Shown here in pieces: positions 1 through 8,457 of a stretch of DNA of 64,000 nt. Below the pieces are notes generated by a model, which searched no databases, was not told where the DNA came from, and worked only from the letters and a program-made list of their open reading frames with translations. Origin of the DNA: Lachancea thermotolerans CBS 6340. Lineage: Eukaryota > Ascomycota > Saccharomycetes > Saccharomycetales > Saccharomycetaceae. The translations under genes were made by a program, and so were the position numbers. The stretch is from assembly GCF_000142805.1 (NCBI RefSeq), contig NC_013083.1, positions 248,001-312,000 on the forward strand. Direction: 5' to 3'. The first letter of the stretch is position 1. Every line of letters begins with the position of its first letter.

Positions 1-622
1 AACTCGTATCCATTGAGGCAACTCTAGATACTGCGGACGCGGGCGCCGCGGCCGGCTGGCGCATCAGAGAAGTTTTGGTGACTGATGCACCACCTACAGC
101 ACCAGGAGATCGCAGTGTAACATGTTTGTAGGATGAGTAATAGAGACTCAATGCCTCCAAGAAATTTCTCCCAATGTCGCATACCGTGGTCTCCACGTTA
201 GAGCTAGTCGCGCAGTATACATTCTTGGACTCTGGGGCACTAACTCCAAAGTACACCAGGTTGTGAGATATCGAGTCAGGGTATCTTTTCTGCAGTGCCT
301 CGAGTGAGCTTTGCGGATCTTGGTCCAGGGTGTTAACAAGGCCTACGACCACGAACGTCTTTCTGTAAGGCTCAAAGTCATGCAAGAAAAGCATCTGCTC
401 CTCGTTAAGCATGTTGGTATGAAACCAAAACATAAGGCGGCCTTGAGGAAACCCTTGGGGATTGAAGGTTGCATCTTCAAGCGGCGTGATATCCACTAGT
501 CGAGCTTCAAAGCGTTCTTGGTACAGCTGCACCTTCTTCAAAAAGCTCTTGCGCTCCCACTGCCCTATAGGAACCACTAGCGTTCGCACTGCAGCTGGCC
601 CCAGCAGCGAGTACTCCTTCAT
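1..622 (-). CDS. TRS120: TRAPPII complex subunit Trs120, N-terminal part (cut by window edge)
   Basis: About 207 N-terminal codons read without a stop from the ATG at 622 to the window edge, where the gene is cut. Trs120 is a large subunit of the TRAPPII complex, which activates the Rab Ypt31/32 at the late Golgi. Segments such as TLVVPIGQW, DITPLED, FNPQGFPQGRL, DFEPYRKTFVVVGLVN, NFLEALSLYYSSYKHV and TLRSPGAVGG match the start of S. cerevisiae Trs120 as I remember it. Synteny agrees: in S. cerevisiae TRS120 (YDR407C) lies beside ADE8 (YDR408C), which is found here two genes away. Nothing looks broken; the C-terminal five sixths are outside the window. Confidence 0.93.
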   Translation of the reverse strand, partial: MKEYSLLGPAAVRTLVVPIGQWERKSFLKKVQLYQERFEARLVDITPLEDATFNPQGFPQGRLMFWFHTNMLNEEQMLFLHDFEPYRKTFVVVGLVNTLDQDPQSSLEALQKRYPDSISHNLVYFGVSAPESKNVYCATSSNVETTVCDIGRNFLEALSLYYSSYKHVTLRSPGAVGGASVTKTSLMRQPAAAPASAVSRVASMDTS

Positions 623-994
623 CGCTTTACCAGTGCTCGTTTCGTTTCAGGGCTGCAATCAGAACGCAGTTTCCTAGAATATATGAATGTCGATCCAAAA
701 CCATCACAAATTTCCTTCCAGTATGACGAACACAAATATAGGCTTGAAGCGGCCATAATGAAATCGCGGCTACCTTAGGACATGAGGGTTATGACATGAA
801 TCACCAACAAGCAGCCATAGACTCGGTGATGTGCTGTTTTGACAGCGCAAGTGCTATGCTATAGAGCTGTTGATCTACATACTCCGTGGTTGGTGACTGT
901 GATGTCCAGGGCAGGTGCCGCTCCATTGGAGACCATGAGGCTATGGTCTTACCAATTCGACCATCTTCTGGTGCACTACTTCTCGACCAGCATT
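623..994. other. intergenic, TRS120 upstream region
   Basis: About 370 bases between the TRS120 start and the small two-frame ORF. No tRNA, TACTAAC branch site or convincing frame was seen on either strand. Confidence 0.5.
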
Positions 995-1292
995 TTACAG
1001 GCCGGCTTTTGACTTAAAGCGCATTACTAAACGATATTCTAGCGAGGCGCGGGGCAAAATGCAACGCTGCGGAAGATCATCCTGGAAATAGAACCCACAA
1101 GCGTCACCGCGCGTTACCTTTCTCAAAAGAAAAGGCTCCAAACTGTTCTTGTGTTAGCTTTTGTCCTCTCCAAGGTAAGCATATCGTTAGGTCCGCAATA
1201 TCTTCAACTTTTCGAGCCCCATTGATGAGACTACTGATATGTAGAACAGCGTTAGTGAAGTGGAGGTAATTGGGAGTATCTCGAGGACCCAT
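995..1292 (-). CDS. possible small gene read in two overlapping frames
   Basis: An ATG at 1292 in the context GCCACCATGG opens a 62-codon frame that stops at a TGA near 1104. A TATATATA sequence lies about 45 bases upstream. The +1 frame is open across that stop and runs to a TAA at 995; its product includes GDACGFYFQDDLPQRC and LEYRLVMRFKSKAGL, which read like real protein. Together the two frames would give about 98 residues. Possible explanations are an indel in the assembly, an unrecognised intron (CACTAAC- and GCTAAC-like strings occur inside the first frame), a +1 translational frameshift, or a dead gene. I do not recognise the product. It lies between TRS120 and PUP1, where I know of no S. 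cerevisiae gene. Confidence 0.3.
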
Positions 1293-1567
1293 GGTGGCCG
1301 CTGGCCTCAGCTATGGCGACGATAGCGAAGCTATATATAAGTAACTTTATACGTATGTTCAAAGGTATTAACAGCGGTGCATCCCTGAGACACAGACACG
1401 TCCAACCCGCCCACGCACAATAATGTCATCTTGTATAGCATCTGAGCAGTTTCTGCGCGCTTTGCCCTTTCAGTGTCAGCGTTTGTTAGTAGTAGCGGTG
1501 AGTTTGCCTAAATCATTAGAAACGTAATTGTTGGCCTTAATTAGACATCTTCAAGAACTTGGACCTT

Positions 1568-1576
1568 TTTGCCACC
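1568..1576 (-). promoter_or_regulatory. PACE element (Rpn4 site) of PUP1
   Basis: The plus strand reads TTTGCCACC, the reverse complement of the proteasome-associated control element GGTGGCAAA. It sits about 45-55 bases upstream of the PUP1 ATG. This is the known site of the Rpn4 activator of proteasome genes, so PUP1 is probably under Rpn4 control here too. Confidence 0.85.
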
Positions 1577-1620
1577 TTTAGAGAGTGAAGGTTAATCATC
1601 GGCACACAGACGCGTCTAAA

Positions 1621-2412
1621 ATGGCTGGTCTCTCGTTTGATAACTACCAAAGAAACCAATTTTTAGCGGAGCGGTCGAAGACCGTGCCCCAAGCCACCTC
1701 AACAGGTACCACAATTGTCGGCGTGAAGTACGACGGAGGTGTGTTGATCGCGGCCGACACCAGATCCACGCAAGGCCCAATTGTTGCCAACAAGAACTGT
1801 GCAAAACTCCACAGGATCTCTCCCAAAATCTGGTGTGCCGGTGCTGGTACCGCTGCAGACACGGAAGAAGTTACAAAGCTGATTGGGTCCAACCTGGAGC
1901 TGCATTCGATGTACGCTTCAAGGGAACCTAGAGTAGTGTCCGCGCTGCAAATGCTCAAGCAGCACCTTTTCAAGTACCAAGGCCACATCGGAGCGTATCT
2001 GATTGTCGCTGGTGCAGACCCTACAGGCACCCACCTGTTCTCCATACACGCACATGGCTCTACTGATGTGGGCTTCTATCAAAGTTTGGGGTCGGGCTCT
2101 CTGGCGGCTATGGCTGTGCTGGAAGCAAACTGGAGGCCAGATCTGAAGAAAGAGGAAGCGATGCAGCTTGCCTCCGACGCTATCGAGGCTGGTATCTGGA
2201 ACGATCTGGGGTCCGGGTCTAACGTTGACCTGTGTATCATGGAAACGGGTAAAGATGCTGAGTACCTAAGAAACTACAGGACTCCAAACGTCAGGGAAGC
2301 TAAGCAAAGAAGCTACAAGTTCCCAAGAGGTACTACGGCTGTCCTCAGCGAGCGTGTGCTCGACATCTGCCAGGTTGAGGAAGAAACTGTTGACATCGAG
2401 CTAGAGGCTTGA
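1621..2412 (+). CDS. PUP1: 20S proteasome subunit beta-2 (trypsin-like)
   Basis: Encodes a 263-residue beta-2 subunit of the 20S proteasome, which cuts after basic residues. The propeptide ends at G29 and the catalytic threonine T30 follows in TSTGTTIVGV; the fold and length match S. cerevisiae Pup1 (261 residues). The frame is open 12 codons further upstream, but only from a GTG at 1585. The ATG at 1621 (MAGLSFDNYQRN) aligns with the yeast start and is preferred. It is convergent with ADE8 and has a PACE site just upstream. The PUP1-SIZ order matches PUP1-NFI1 on S. cerevisiae chromosome XV. Confidence 0.96.
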   Translation: MAGLSFDNYQRNQFLAERSKTVPQATSTGTTIVGVKYDGGVLIAADTRSTQGPIVANKNCAKLHRISPKIWCAGAGTAADTEEVTKLIGSNLELHSMYASREPRVVSALQMLKQHLFKYQGHIGAYLIVAGADPTGTHLFSIHAHGSTDVGFYQSLGSGSLAAMAVLEANWRPDLKKEEAMQLASDAIEAGIWNDLGSGSNVDLCIMETGKDAEYLRNYRTPNVREAKQRSYKFPRGTTAVLSERVLDICQVEEETVDIELEA

Positions 2413-2459
2413 GTGCATTTACAAAATCTATCTATATACAATTAAAGAAGGTTTCAAAT

Positions 2460-3125
2460 TTAGTGTTGCTTCTCTGTGCCTGCCGACTCGCCGTTGGCCT
2501 TCAAGACCTTTTGAACCGCCTCCACTATCGCAACGTGCTCGGCGGCATGGACTCTCTCTTCGTACTTTTCCAGCGATTCCTCACCAGGCATCAGCTGCAA
2601 CTCTTTGATTACGACTGGCTCCCCACGGTCAACTTCTTCGATCACGAAATGCACCATGCAGCCCGCAATCAGAGGTGCGCCCTCATCTTGGCACTTCTTC
2701 CAAGCCATTTCGATAGCGTGTGTGGTGCCGTCGAAGGCGCCAGGCAACGCTGGGTGAAGATTGATAATAGGCACTCCATTAACACGCTTCAGAAATTCAG
2801 AGCCCAAGATGAGAAGCCAGCCTGCGCACACTATCAGGTCTGGCTTATCCTCTAGTACTACAGACGCGAGGTCTATTTCGAAGTTTTTTCTAGCGTCAGC
2901 GCGCCCGCTCTTGTCCTCCTTTGCAATCCCCTTTGTGTACGGATAGAGGGAGTGCACCCGTGTTGGAATCCCATGCTTGCTTGATCTTTCAAGCCCGTAT
3001 GCTTTCTTACTTGACGAGATCACTCTCACGATGTCTCCAGACAAAGCGCCTCTAGCTTTGGCATCAATCAAAGCTTGAAGATTTGAGCCAGATCCGGAAA
3101 TAAGTACGACAATTCTAGCGCCCAT
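2460..3125 (-). CDS. ADE8: phosphoribosylglycinamide formyltransferase (GAR transformylase)
   Basis: A 221-residue enzyme of purine synthesis that transfers a formyl group from 10-formyl-THF to GAR. The N-terminal ISGSGSNLQALID loop binds phosphate. The region NLHPALPGAFDGTTHAIE carries the conserved catalytic His, and DRGEPVV lies near the folate site. Length is near S. cerevisiae Ade8 (214). The gene is convergent with PUP1 and divergent from the SIZ gene. A TGACTC string at 3160-3165, about 35 bases upstream of the ATG, is a possible Bas1/Gcn4 site, though unusually close to the start. Confidence 0.96.
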   Translation of the reverse strand: MGARIVVLISGSGSNLQALIDAKARGALSGDIVRVISSSKKAYGLERSSKHGIPTRVHSLYPYTKGIAKEDKSGRADARKNFEIDLASVVLEDKPDLIVCAGWLLILGSEFLKRVNGVPIINLHPALPGAFDGTTHAIEMAWKKCQDEGAPLIAGCMVHFVIEEVDRGEPVVIKELQLMPGEESLEKYEERVHAAEHVAIVEAVQKVLKANGESAGTEKQH

Positions 3126-3546
3126 AGTTCTTGTTATTCGATATTTGGTTGGCTGGTGATGACTCCATATTCTTAAATTCGGTCAATTTTTCAAGATTTT
3201 ACCTAATAGTACCGAAGTCAAAAACGCTATAAAGACAGGACAAAAATTCGAGCTTCAACCAGGACAGCAAGGATGGAGCAACGAGTGATGCCAAAGATTC
3301 CTCAGTAAGCACTAACCAATAGCGGCCTGTGAGCGTGCTTGAGGCCCCAGATGCTAGCTATCCTAGCGTGAACAAGCTATTATTGTGCGTGTATAGTGAT
3401 ATCAACACTCTTGAACATCGCAAATCATCTTAGTAAAACCGCTTAGTGCCAGATGGCGTAGAGCATCGACAGCACCAAATCCCCATACGTGAATAAAACG
3501 CTGTAGCCGGCATTAGCTTGCATTTTAAAACGGAGAATATTCCATC
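3126..3546. other. ADE8-SIZ1 divergent promoter region
   Basis: About 420 bases between divergent starts. It holds one TGACTC (3160-3165), a Bas1/Gcn4-type site, and a CTATAAAGA near 3230. No RNA gene or ORF was recognised. Confidence 0.5.
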
Positions 3547-6195
3547 ATGACGGCTTCTTCTGGTGGTCTCCACCAAGAAATCGATTTCTGCGTTCAGGAA
3601 ATGGAAAAGCTTCGAGTCGCAGAGCTTAAGGCTGTCTCGCGTGCCATAGGGCTTTCCCTGAGCGGAAGGAAAGCAGACCTGCAGGACCGAATACGGGCGT
3701 ATTTGAAGAACTCTTTCAGGCTTGGGTCAATCGACCCTTGGCGACCAAAAGCCATTTTAGTATTAATAGACAAGGCAAAGCTCAGCGATCCTTTACCCAC
3801 TTACGAGTCTGTGTGGCAAAGCCTGCGGACAGGTGCCTTCCGCCACCCAGTAGCCACTGGTCACCAGCCCCCCAGTGCATTAAACCCTAGCGCTATAGAG
3901 GTTCACAAGCCACCGCCTGTACCTAGGGCCCCGAAAACCAGGTTGGCGCTACAATTCGGTGAGTCTCCTTTTTACAAGCTTCGACGAATGCTTAATGGCT
4001 CGCCCAAGCTTGCGGCTAAAAACAATGGAAGAGGTGTTTGCATTTACAGGTTTCTTCTGAATCAGGAAGAATCTTCAATCCTTGGGAAGGGCCCACAATT
4101 CAAGCTCTACCTCTTTAGTGGAATTTTAGATCCATTGGAAAATCGTGGAGATGCACCTATTCAATTCCCTCATCCCAATGAAATACGATTTAATGACGTC
4201 CAAGTCAAGGACAATGTCCGTGGTCTGAAGAACAAACCTGGAACTGCGAAACCCGCAGATTTGACTCCCTACCTGAGGCCCTCCGGATCAGAAAACGTTT
4301 TGCAACTAATCTATGCTTTCACCAAAAGTGACTACCTGATGTACTGCTATTTGGTAGAAGTGATCTCGCCCGAAAAGATATTACAAGAAGTTCTTCGGCA
4401 TCCTAAAATTGTCAAGCCAGCAACTCTGCAATATTTGAAGGAAACCCTAAGTGAAGATGAAGACGAGGACTTAGTCACGACTTCGACAGTTATGACTCTG
4501 CAATGTCCAATATCGTATTGCCGGATGCGTTATCCGTCTAAGTCCGTTTATTGCCAGCACCTGCAGTGCTTTGATTCACTGTGGTTCATTGAATCACAAC
4601 AACAAATTCCAACTTGGCATTGCCCAGTATGTCAAAAGAAGATCAAAATTGAAGACCTAGCATTATGTGAATTTGTTGAAGAAATTATACAGCAATGTGA
4701 TGAAGAAGTTGAGCAAGTCGAAATTTCTAGAGACGGCACATGGAAGCCTGTATTTGAAGATGATCCTCCTGCACCTCAGCAACATTCGGCTACTGAAGTT
4801 AAACTGGAAAACGGCCACAGCTTAGAAGGCATTGTAAGGCCGGGTTCGGAAGACAGCGATGAAGAACCAATTTCGTCAAGACGCCGGAATTTGCCACAAA
4901 ATGAGCCTGTTGTTATTTCTCTGGATAGCGACGATGAAGAGGAAGAAGCTCCGAAAGCGGCGCCTCAGCCCCCAGGGGAAAACCAAACCCCCTCGCAACC
5001 AGGACAAGAGTTGCAGGAGCGACCTGGCGGAAGAACAGCCCCCAGCAACTCGACGCTACCACACGAAAACACTTTGGCAAACATTTACGGAACCTACATG
5101 GACATAAATTCTGGGCACGAGCCCCAAAGAAGCTTAGATCCGAAAAATGCAAACACAACACCGTCATCGGCGCGATTCAACTTTAATCACGGCACTCCTA
5201 ACAATTCTGAGACCCCTAATAGCTCACCGTTCATCCAGCCGCACCATCAAATTCCAAATCTGCTTGGAAAAACACCTTTAAACAATAATGTAAATGAATC
5301 TTACACTTCAGGGCATGAGCAAGGGCAGAAATCACCGAGTCCTACAGTCTCGGTACAGCAAAGTTCATCAAGGGTACATCCTTCATTCGGCGAAGTCAAC
5401 GTTCCATTGTTAAATGCGCATAACCAAGGCCCCAACATTCAATCTGGCCACACTCCTGTACGCCGCCACAGCGAAAACACTTCAGCATATGGACAGGAAG
5501 TCCGGCTAACTTACAGACCGTCAAGCTTTGCCAACAACACGCTCCCCCCGCCATGGCAAGATGTGCGTGGGCAGCAGAGCTTGTTAGGACTTGGTGGAGA
5601 TACTAGTCAAATACATCGCGAAGCAAGAAGGAGTAGTACGGGTTCTTATAATGGCGAAAACTCTTTGGAAGGGGTTCAAGACCACAGCCGGTCCCCGCCT
5701 CTTGTCGCTCGCCAACCGGTAATTAATGGTGCCCCAATCCATAACTCTCCACATAGTGAAAGAGGCGCGACGAGTTCTGCCCCGCCATTTTCGAAACCTC
5801 CAGCACCAGCTGCATTGGCTTCAACAGGGCCATTAATATCATCTCCTAGAAGCCAAGGCCAGCCACCCCCGCTTCCGCCTGTTCCGCAATCTATCAACAG
5901 GGCAGAGTCCGGGCAAAAGCCCGCTTCGGCATCTAATGCGCGCTATAGAAAACCAATTGTTTCTCCCTTCATACCGAAAAAGCCATACGTCAATATGCTT
6001 CCGCAAAAGAGACAAATCTCAAGTACCTCTATCAACAAGGTCGCACCTACCGGGCATAATGCTCATAGTTCACAAACAAGGCAGCCTCAGCTGGAGAACG
6101 AGGGAGTGTCTGTATCAGCGACCTCACCTCCACCTCTACTAGCGCAGTCTATGGCCAATGAGCTGGACTTCATTGACCTGACTTCCGACGAATAA
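3547..6195 (+). CDS. SIZ1: SUMO E3 ligase of the PIAS/Siz family
   Basis: An 882-residue SUMO ligase, the single pre-duplication counterpart of Siz1 (904 residues) and Nfi1/Siz2. A SAP DNA-binding domain covers about residues 14-55 (LKAVSRAIGLSLSGRKADL). A PINIT domain covers about 145-300. An SP-RING runs from about C320 (LQCPISYCRMRYPSKSVY) to the CPVCQKKI segment near 367. Two hydrophobic-acidic SUMO-interacting stretches are visible, VVISLDSDDEEEE near 457 and FIDLTSDE at the very C-terminus. The region in between is long, disordered and rich in Ser, Pro, Asn and Gln. It targets chromatin and septin proteins for sumoylation in S. cerevisiae. Confidence 0.95.
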   Translation: MTASSGGLHQEIDFCVQEMEKLRVAELKAVSRAIGLSLSGRKADLQDRIRAYLKNSFRLGSIDPWRPKAILVLIDKAKLSDPLPTYESVWQSLRTGAFRHPVATGHQPPSALNPSAIEVHKPPPVPRAPKTRLALQFGESPFYKLRRMLNGSPKLAAKNNGRGVCIYRFLLNQEESSILGKGPQFKLYLFSGILDPLENRGDAPIQFPHPNEIRFNDVQVKDNVRGLKNKPGTAKPADLTPYLRPSGSENVLQLIYAFTKSDYLMYCYLVEVISPEKILQEVLRHPKIVKPATLQYLKETLSEDEDEDLVTTSTVMTLQCPISYCRMRYPSKSVYCQHLQCFDSLWFIESQQQIPTWHCPVCQKKIKIEDLALCEFVEEIIQQCDEEVEQVEISRDGTWKPVFEDDPPAPQQHSATEVKLENGHSLEGIVRPGSEDSDEEPISSRRRNLPQNEPVVISLDSDDEEEEAPKAAPQPPGENQTPSQPGQELQERPGGRTAPSNSTLPHENTLANIYGTYMDINSGHEPQRSLDPKNANTTPSSARFNFNHGTPNNSETPNSSPFIQPHHQIPNLLGKTPLNNNVNESYTSGHEQGQKSPSPTVSVQQSSSRVHPSFGEVNVPLLNAHNQGPNIQSGHTPVRRHSENTSAYGQEVRLTYRPSSFANNTLPPPWQDVRGQQSLLGLGGDTSQIHREARRSSTGSYNGENSLEGVQDHSRSPPLVARQPVINGAPIHNSPHSERGATSSAPPFSKPPAPAALASTGPLISSPRSQGQPPPLPPVPQSINRAESGQKPASASNARYRKPIVSPFIPKKPYVNMLPQKRQISSTSINKVAPTGHNAHSSQTRQPQLENEGVSVSATSPPPLLAQSMANELDFIDLTSDE

Positions 6196-6256
6196 GGTAT
6201 GTAGAAAGAGTTGTATTATTTGAGGCAGTGATAGCTATTAAAGTGCTGAGTAAGAT

Positions 6257-7051
6257 TCAGCTGATGAAAGGTATCCCTACTCCAACATTTTGCGTGTATT
6301 TAGTGTATTCTTCGCCAAAGAAACTGTTGAGATACCTTTCCTCATAATTTATGCGAGAATGGAAAAACTTCCAGAGAACGTAGGCAAACAATGCAAATGA
6401 AACAGGGTTCATGAGCCATAGCTGAGTACCCAATGCCCACCAAAAGTAGCCGAAATAACTAGGGTGCCTTAGTTGGGCATAGATACCCGTTGTTATTAAA
6501 ACATGATCAGGGTTCTGAGAAGTCTTCACTTGGTGTGAAAAGGATCTCCCCGCGGTTATCATAGCACTAGTTCGGATATATTGACCCAAAAGCATGAGCA
6601 TTAGCCCTATTATAGCGGCTGTTGTATGGTACCAGGAGGAAAATCTTGTTTTCCAATCAAAGAAAATGCTCTCCAACAAAGCCTCAGAGACAGCAAATAC
6701 GAATGAAAACGTATAGGCTTTGCCGTTGTTAAAGAGGAACGAATCGGATGTAACTTTTCCTGGGTTATACTTCGCTGTAGTATAGAATTCCAGAAAATGG
6801 AACACCGACACCGCCACAAGATAGATATTGAAGTTTTTGAAAAACGAGTGAGGCAAGAGACCAATTGAAAGCCCCACAGTGCCACCCAAAAGAAACCCTG
6901 TTAATGAAATCGAGTCAAGAGGATTTTTCTCAATGTAAGGATAAACTTGGCCTTTAATTATCACGCCAACGTCTCCCACATCATCACCATCGTAGTCCTG
7001 CGGCAGAGAGCGTCTGCGACTTTTTGGTTCACCTGAGTCTTCTTCAATCAT
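6257..7051 (-). CDS. STE14: isoprenylcysteine carboxyl methyltransferase
   Basis: An ER membrane enzyme that methylates the farnesylated C-terminal cysteine of CaaX proteins such as a-factor and Ras. With the ATG at 7051 it has 264 residues against 239 in S. cerevisiae. Several hydrophobic segments are present, followed by the family motif LRHPSYFGYFWWALG and the C-terminal VGVGIPFI. The frame stays open about 40 codons upstream (to near 7175) but without an ATG; a GTG lies at 7165. The extra stretch is acidic and basic and reads like coding sequence, so a non-AUG start or an upstream exon is possible. The GIS4 product in this window ends in a CaaX box and is a potential client. Confidence 0.93.
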   Translation of the reverse strand: MIEEDSGEPKSRRRSLPQDYDGDDVGDVGVIIKGQVYPYIEKNPLDSISLTGFLLGGTVGLSIGLLPHSFFKNFNIYLVAVSVFHFLEFYTTAKYNPGKVTSDSFLFNNGKAYTFSFVFAVSEALLESIFFDWKTRFSSWYHTTAAIIGLMLMLLGQYIRTSAMITAGRSFSHQVKTSQNPDHVLITTGIYAQLRHPSYFGYFWWALGTQLWLMNPVSFALFAYVLWKFFHSRINYEERYLNSFFGEEYTKYTQNVGVGIPFIS

Positions 7052-7315
7052 ATCTTTGAGGCTCCGGGCGCGCTTTGGCCTATAGGCGATGCAGTGAGGC
7101 GAATCCTTTTTGTATTCGTCAAATAGGGCATCGGAAAGAATCTCCAAGTTGAAATTGGGCCTCACCTCGAAAATTCCCGTTTAGACACTATCAATCTAAT
7201 CACGTGATTGGAATGTGCGTTCGCTCTTGCCATTGACCTAGTCTCATTGGAGGCATTAAGATGATCCCAAAATAACTTGGTACTATCAAATCGACCATGT
7301 ATGAAGCTACCATTA

Positions 7316-8092
7316 TTACATGGTGCACCTCGCCTCATTATGCAAATTAAAGCACCTGAGGCTGCATATTTTGTTGCCGCAACGGACGCATCCCGAAATA
7401 CTGTTGTAACCGCCACATATTGAGCAAATAGTAATAACAGGCAAGACTTTGAAGAACTTCTTGTTGTAGACATTGTTGAAAATAATGCTGCGGTTGACCT
7501 GGTCCAAGGCGTCCAGGTAGCTTGTTAATGGTCTCCGTGAAGAAAGAGTTTTTTTTAGAGCCACTACTCTGTTAGTGTTCTTTTTCTTCGGCACCGGGGG
7601 CTTTGTAGACCTGTACATAAGCTCCATGTTTTTGGGCAGCTCGAACTTGTTTCTGTGTGATCTGTTGACATTTGATGACGCTCCGCCGCTTGAGTTACTC
7701 CCGCTACTGGAATCTATGCGGTCTTTGCTGATGCCTGTAACGCTGCTCATAAGATAGGAAACATCTTTTATGTCGAGCACATTCTCAGTATCGAGTTCCA
7801 TGAACCTCTTACGAGATTTCAGCAGCTCCTCTGGGGTGTACCTATCGAGGGCACTGCTAGTTGTAGTGATCGCACTAGAGTTGGAAGCCTCGCTGTTAGA
7901 CCCGTTTCTTTGCGCATATATTTTGGCTTCGAGGTCAGGAAGCGAGTAGTTGACTCTCTTATTGTTACGAACACCAGAGGCAGCTGTTGTCTTTGTAATC
8001 CGGTTACGCCCCGATGGGCCGGCTGCGTTCACGCTTGTGAAATACACATCTGGATTGTAGCTTTTCCAGTTGATCTCCTCCACAAATGGCAT
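7316..8092 (-). CDS. VPS71: SWR1 complex subunit with HIT-type zinc finger
   Basis: A 258-residue homologue of Vps71/Swc6 (280 residues in S. cerevisiae), a subunit of the SWR1 complex that loads histone H2A.Z. The diagnostic feature is the C-terminal HIT zinc finger, with cysteine pairs in CSICGGY, CVRCGNKIC and SLRCFNLHNEARC. The N-terminal two thirds are low-complexity and serine-rich. It neighbours CAT2 as in S. cerevisiae (YML041C/YML042W), although the relative orientation differs. Confidence 0.92.
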   Translation of the reverse strand: MPFVEEINWKSYNPDVYFTSVNAAGPSGRNRITKTTAASGVRNNKRVNYSLPDLEAKIYAQRNGSNSEASNSSAITTTSSALDRYTPEELLKSRKRFMELDTENVLDIKDVSYLMSSVTGISKDRIDSSSGSNSSGGASSNVNRSHRNKFELPKNMELMYRSTKPPVPKKKNTNRVVALKKTLSSRRPLTSYLDALDQVNRSIIFNNVYNKKFFKVLPVITICSICGGYNSISGCVRCGNKICSLRCFNLHNEARCTM

Positions 8093-8249
8093 ACTCCTGA
8101 TGTGTTAAGACCGCAGGGTATTGTGCTACAATTGGATCTTCTCATCGCTATATTTCCATATATTCATATGACATTGTAAGTTAACATAGCACATGACTTC
8201 AATTATCATGTATAGACCTCAACCAATCGCCATTCCTCAACAAGTAACT

Positions 8250-8323
8250 GGTTTCGTGGTCTAGTCGGTTATGGCATCTGCTTAACACGCAGAACGTCCC
8301 CAGTTCGATCCTGGGCGAAATCA
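8250..8323 (+). tRNA. tRNA-Val (anticodon AAC)
   Basis: A 74-base intronless cloverleaf. The acceptor pairs GGTTTCG with CGAAATC, the anticodon loop is CTTAACA with anticodon AAC, and the T arm contains GTTCGATCC. It is essentially identical to the S. cerevisiae tRNA-Val(AAC) as I remember it. A TTATTTTTTTTG tract just downstream is the Pol III terminator. No retroelement was recognised beside it. Confidence 0.97.
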
Positions 8324-8457
8324 ATTATTTTTTTTGCAACTTTGGCTCTTGTAAATCATTTTGTAATCCTATGACACCGTGCTTATTACGATGCCCTGGA
8401 GTCGTTTTGATATCATATTATCTGTGTGTTTACTTATGATGCAATTGCGCATACCAC

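Noticed and set aside
7162-7473. 103-codon ATG-less or late-ATG frame on the minus strand overlapping the 3' end of VPS71
   Set aside because: It overlaps the VPS71 zinc finger in another frame, and its product shows no protein-like pattern. I treat it as a shadow of VPS71, though its end abuts the STE14 extension.
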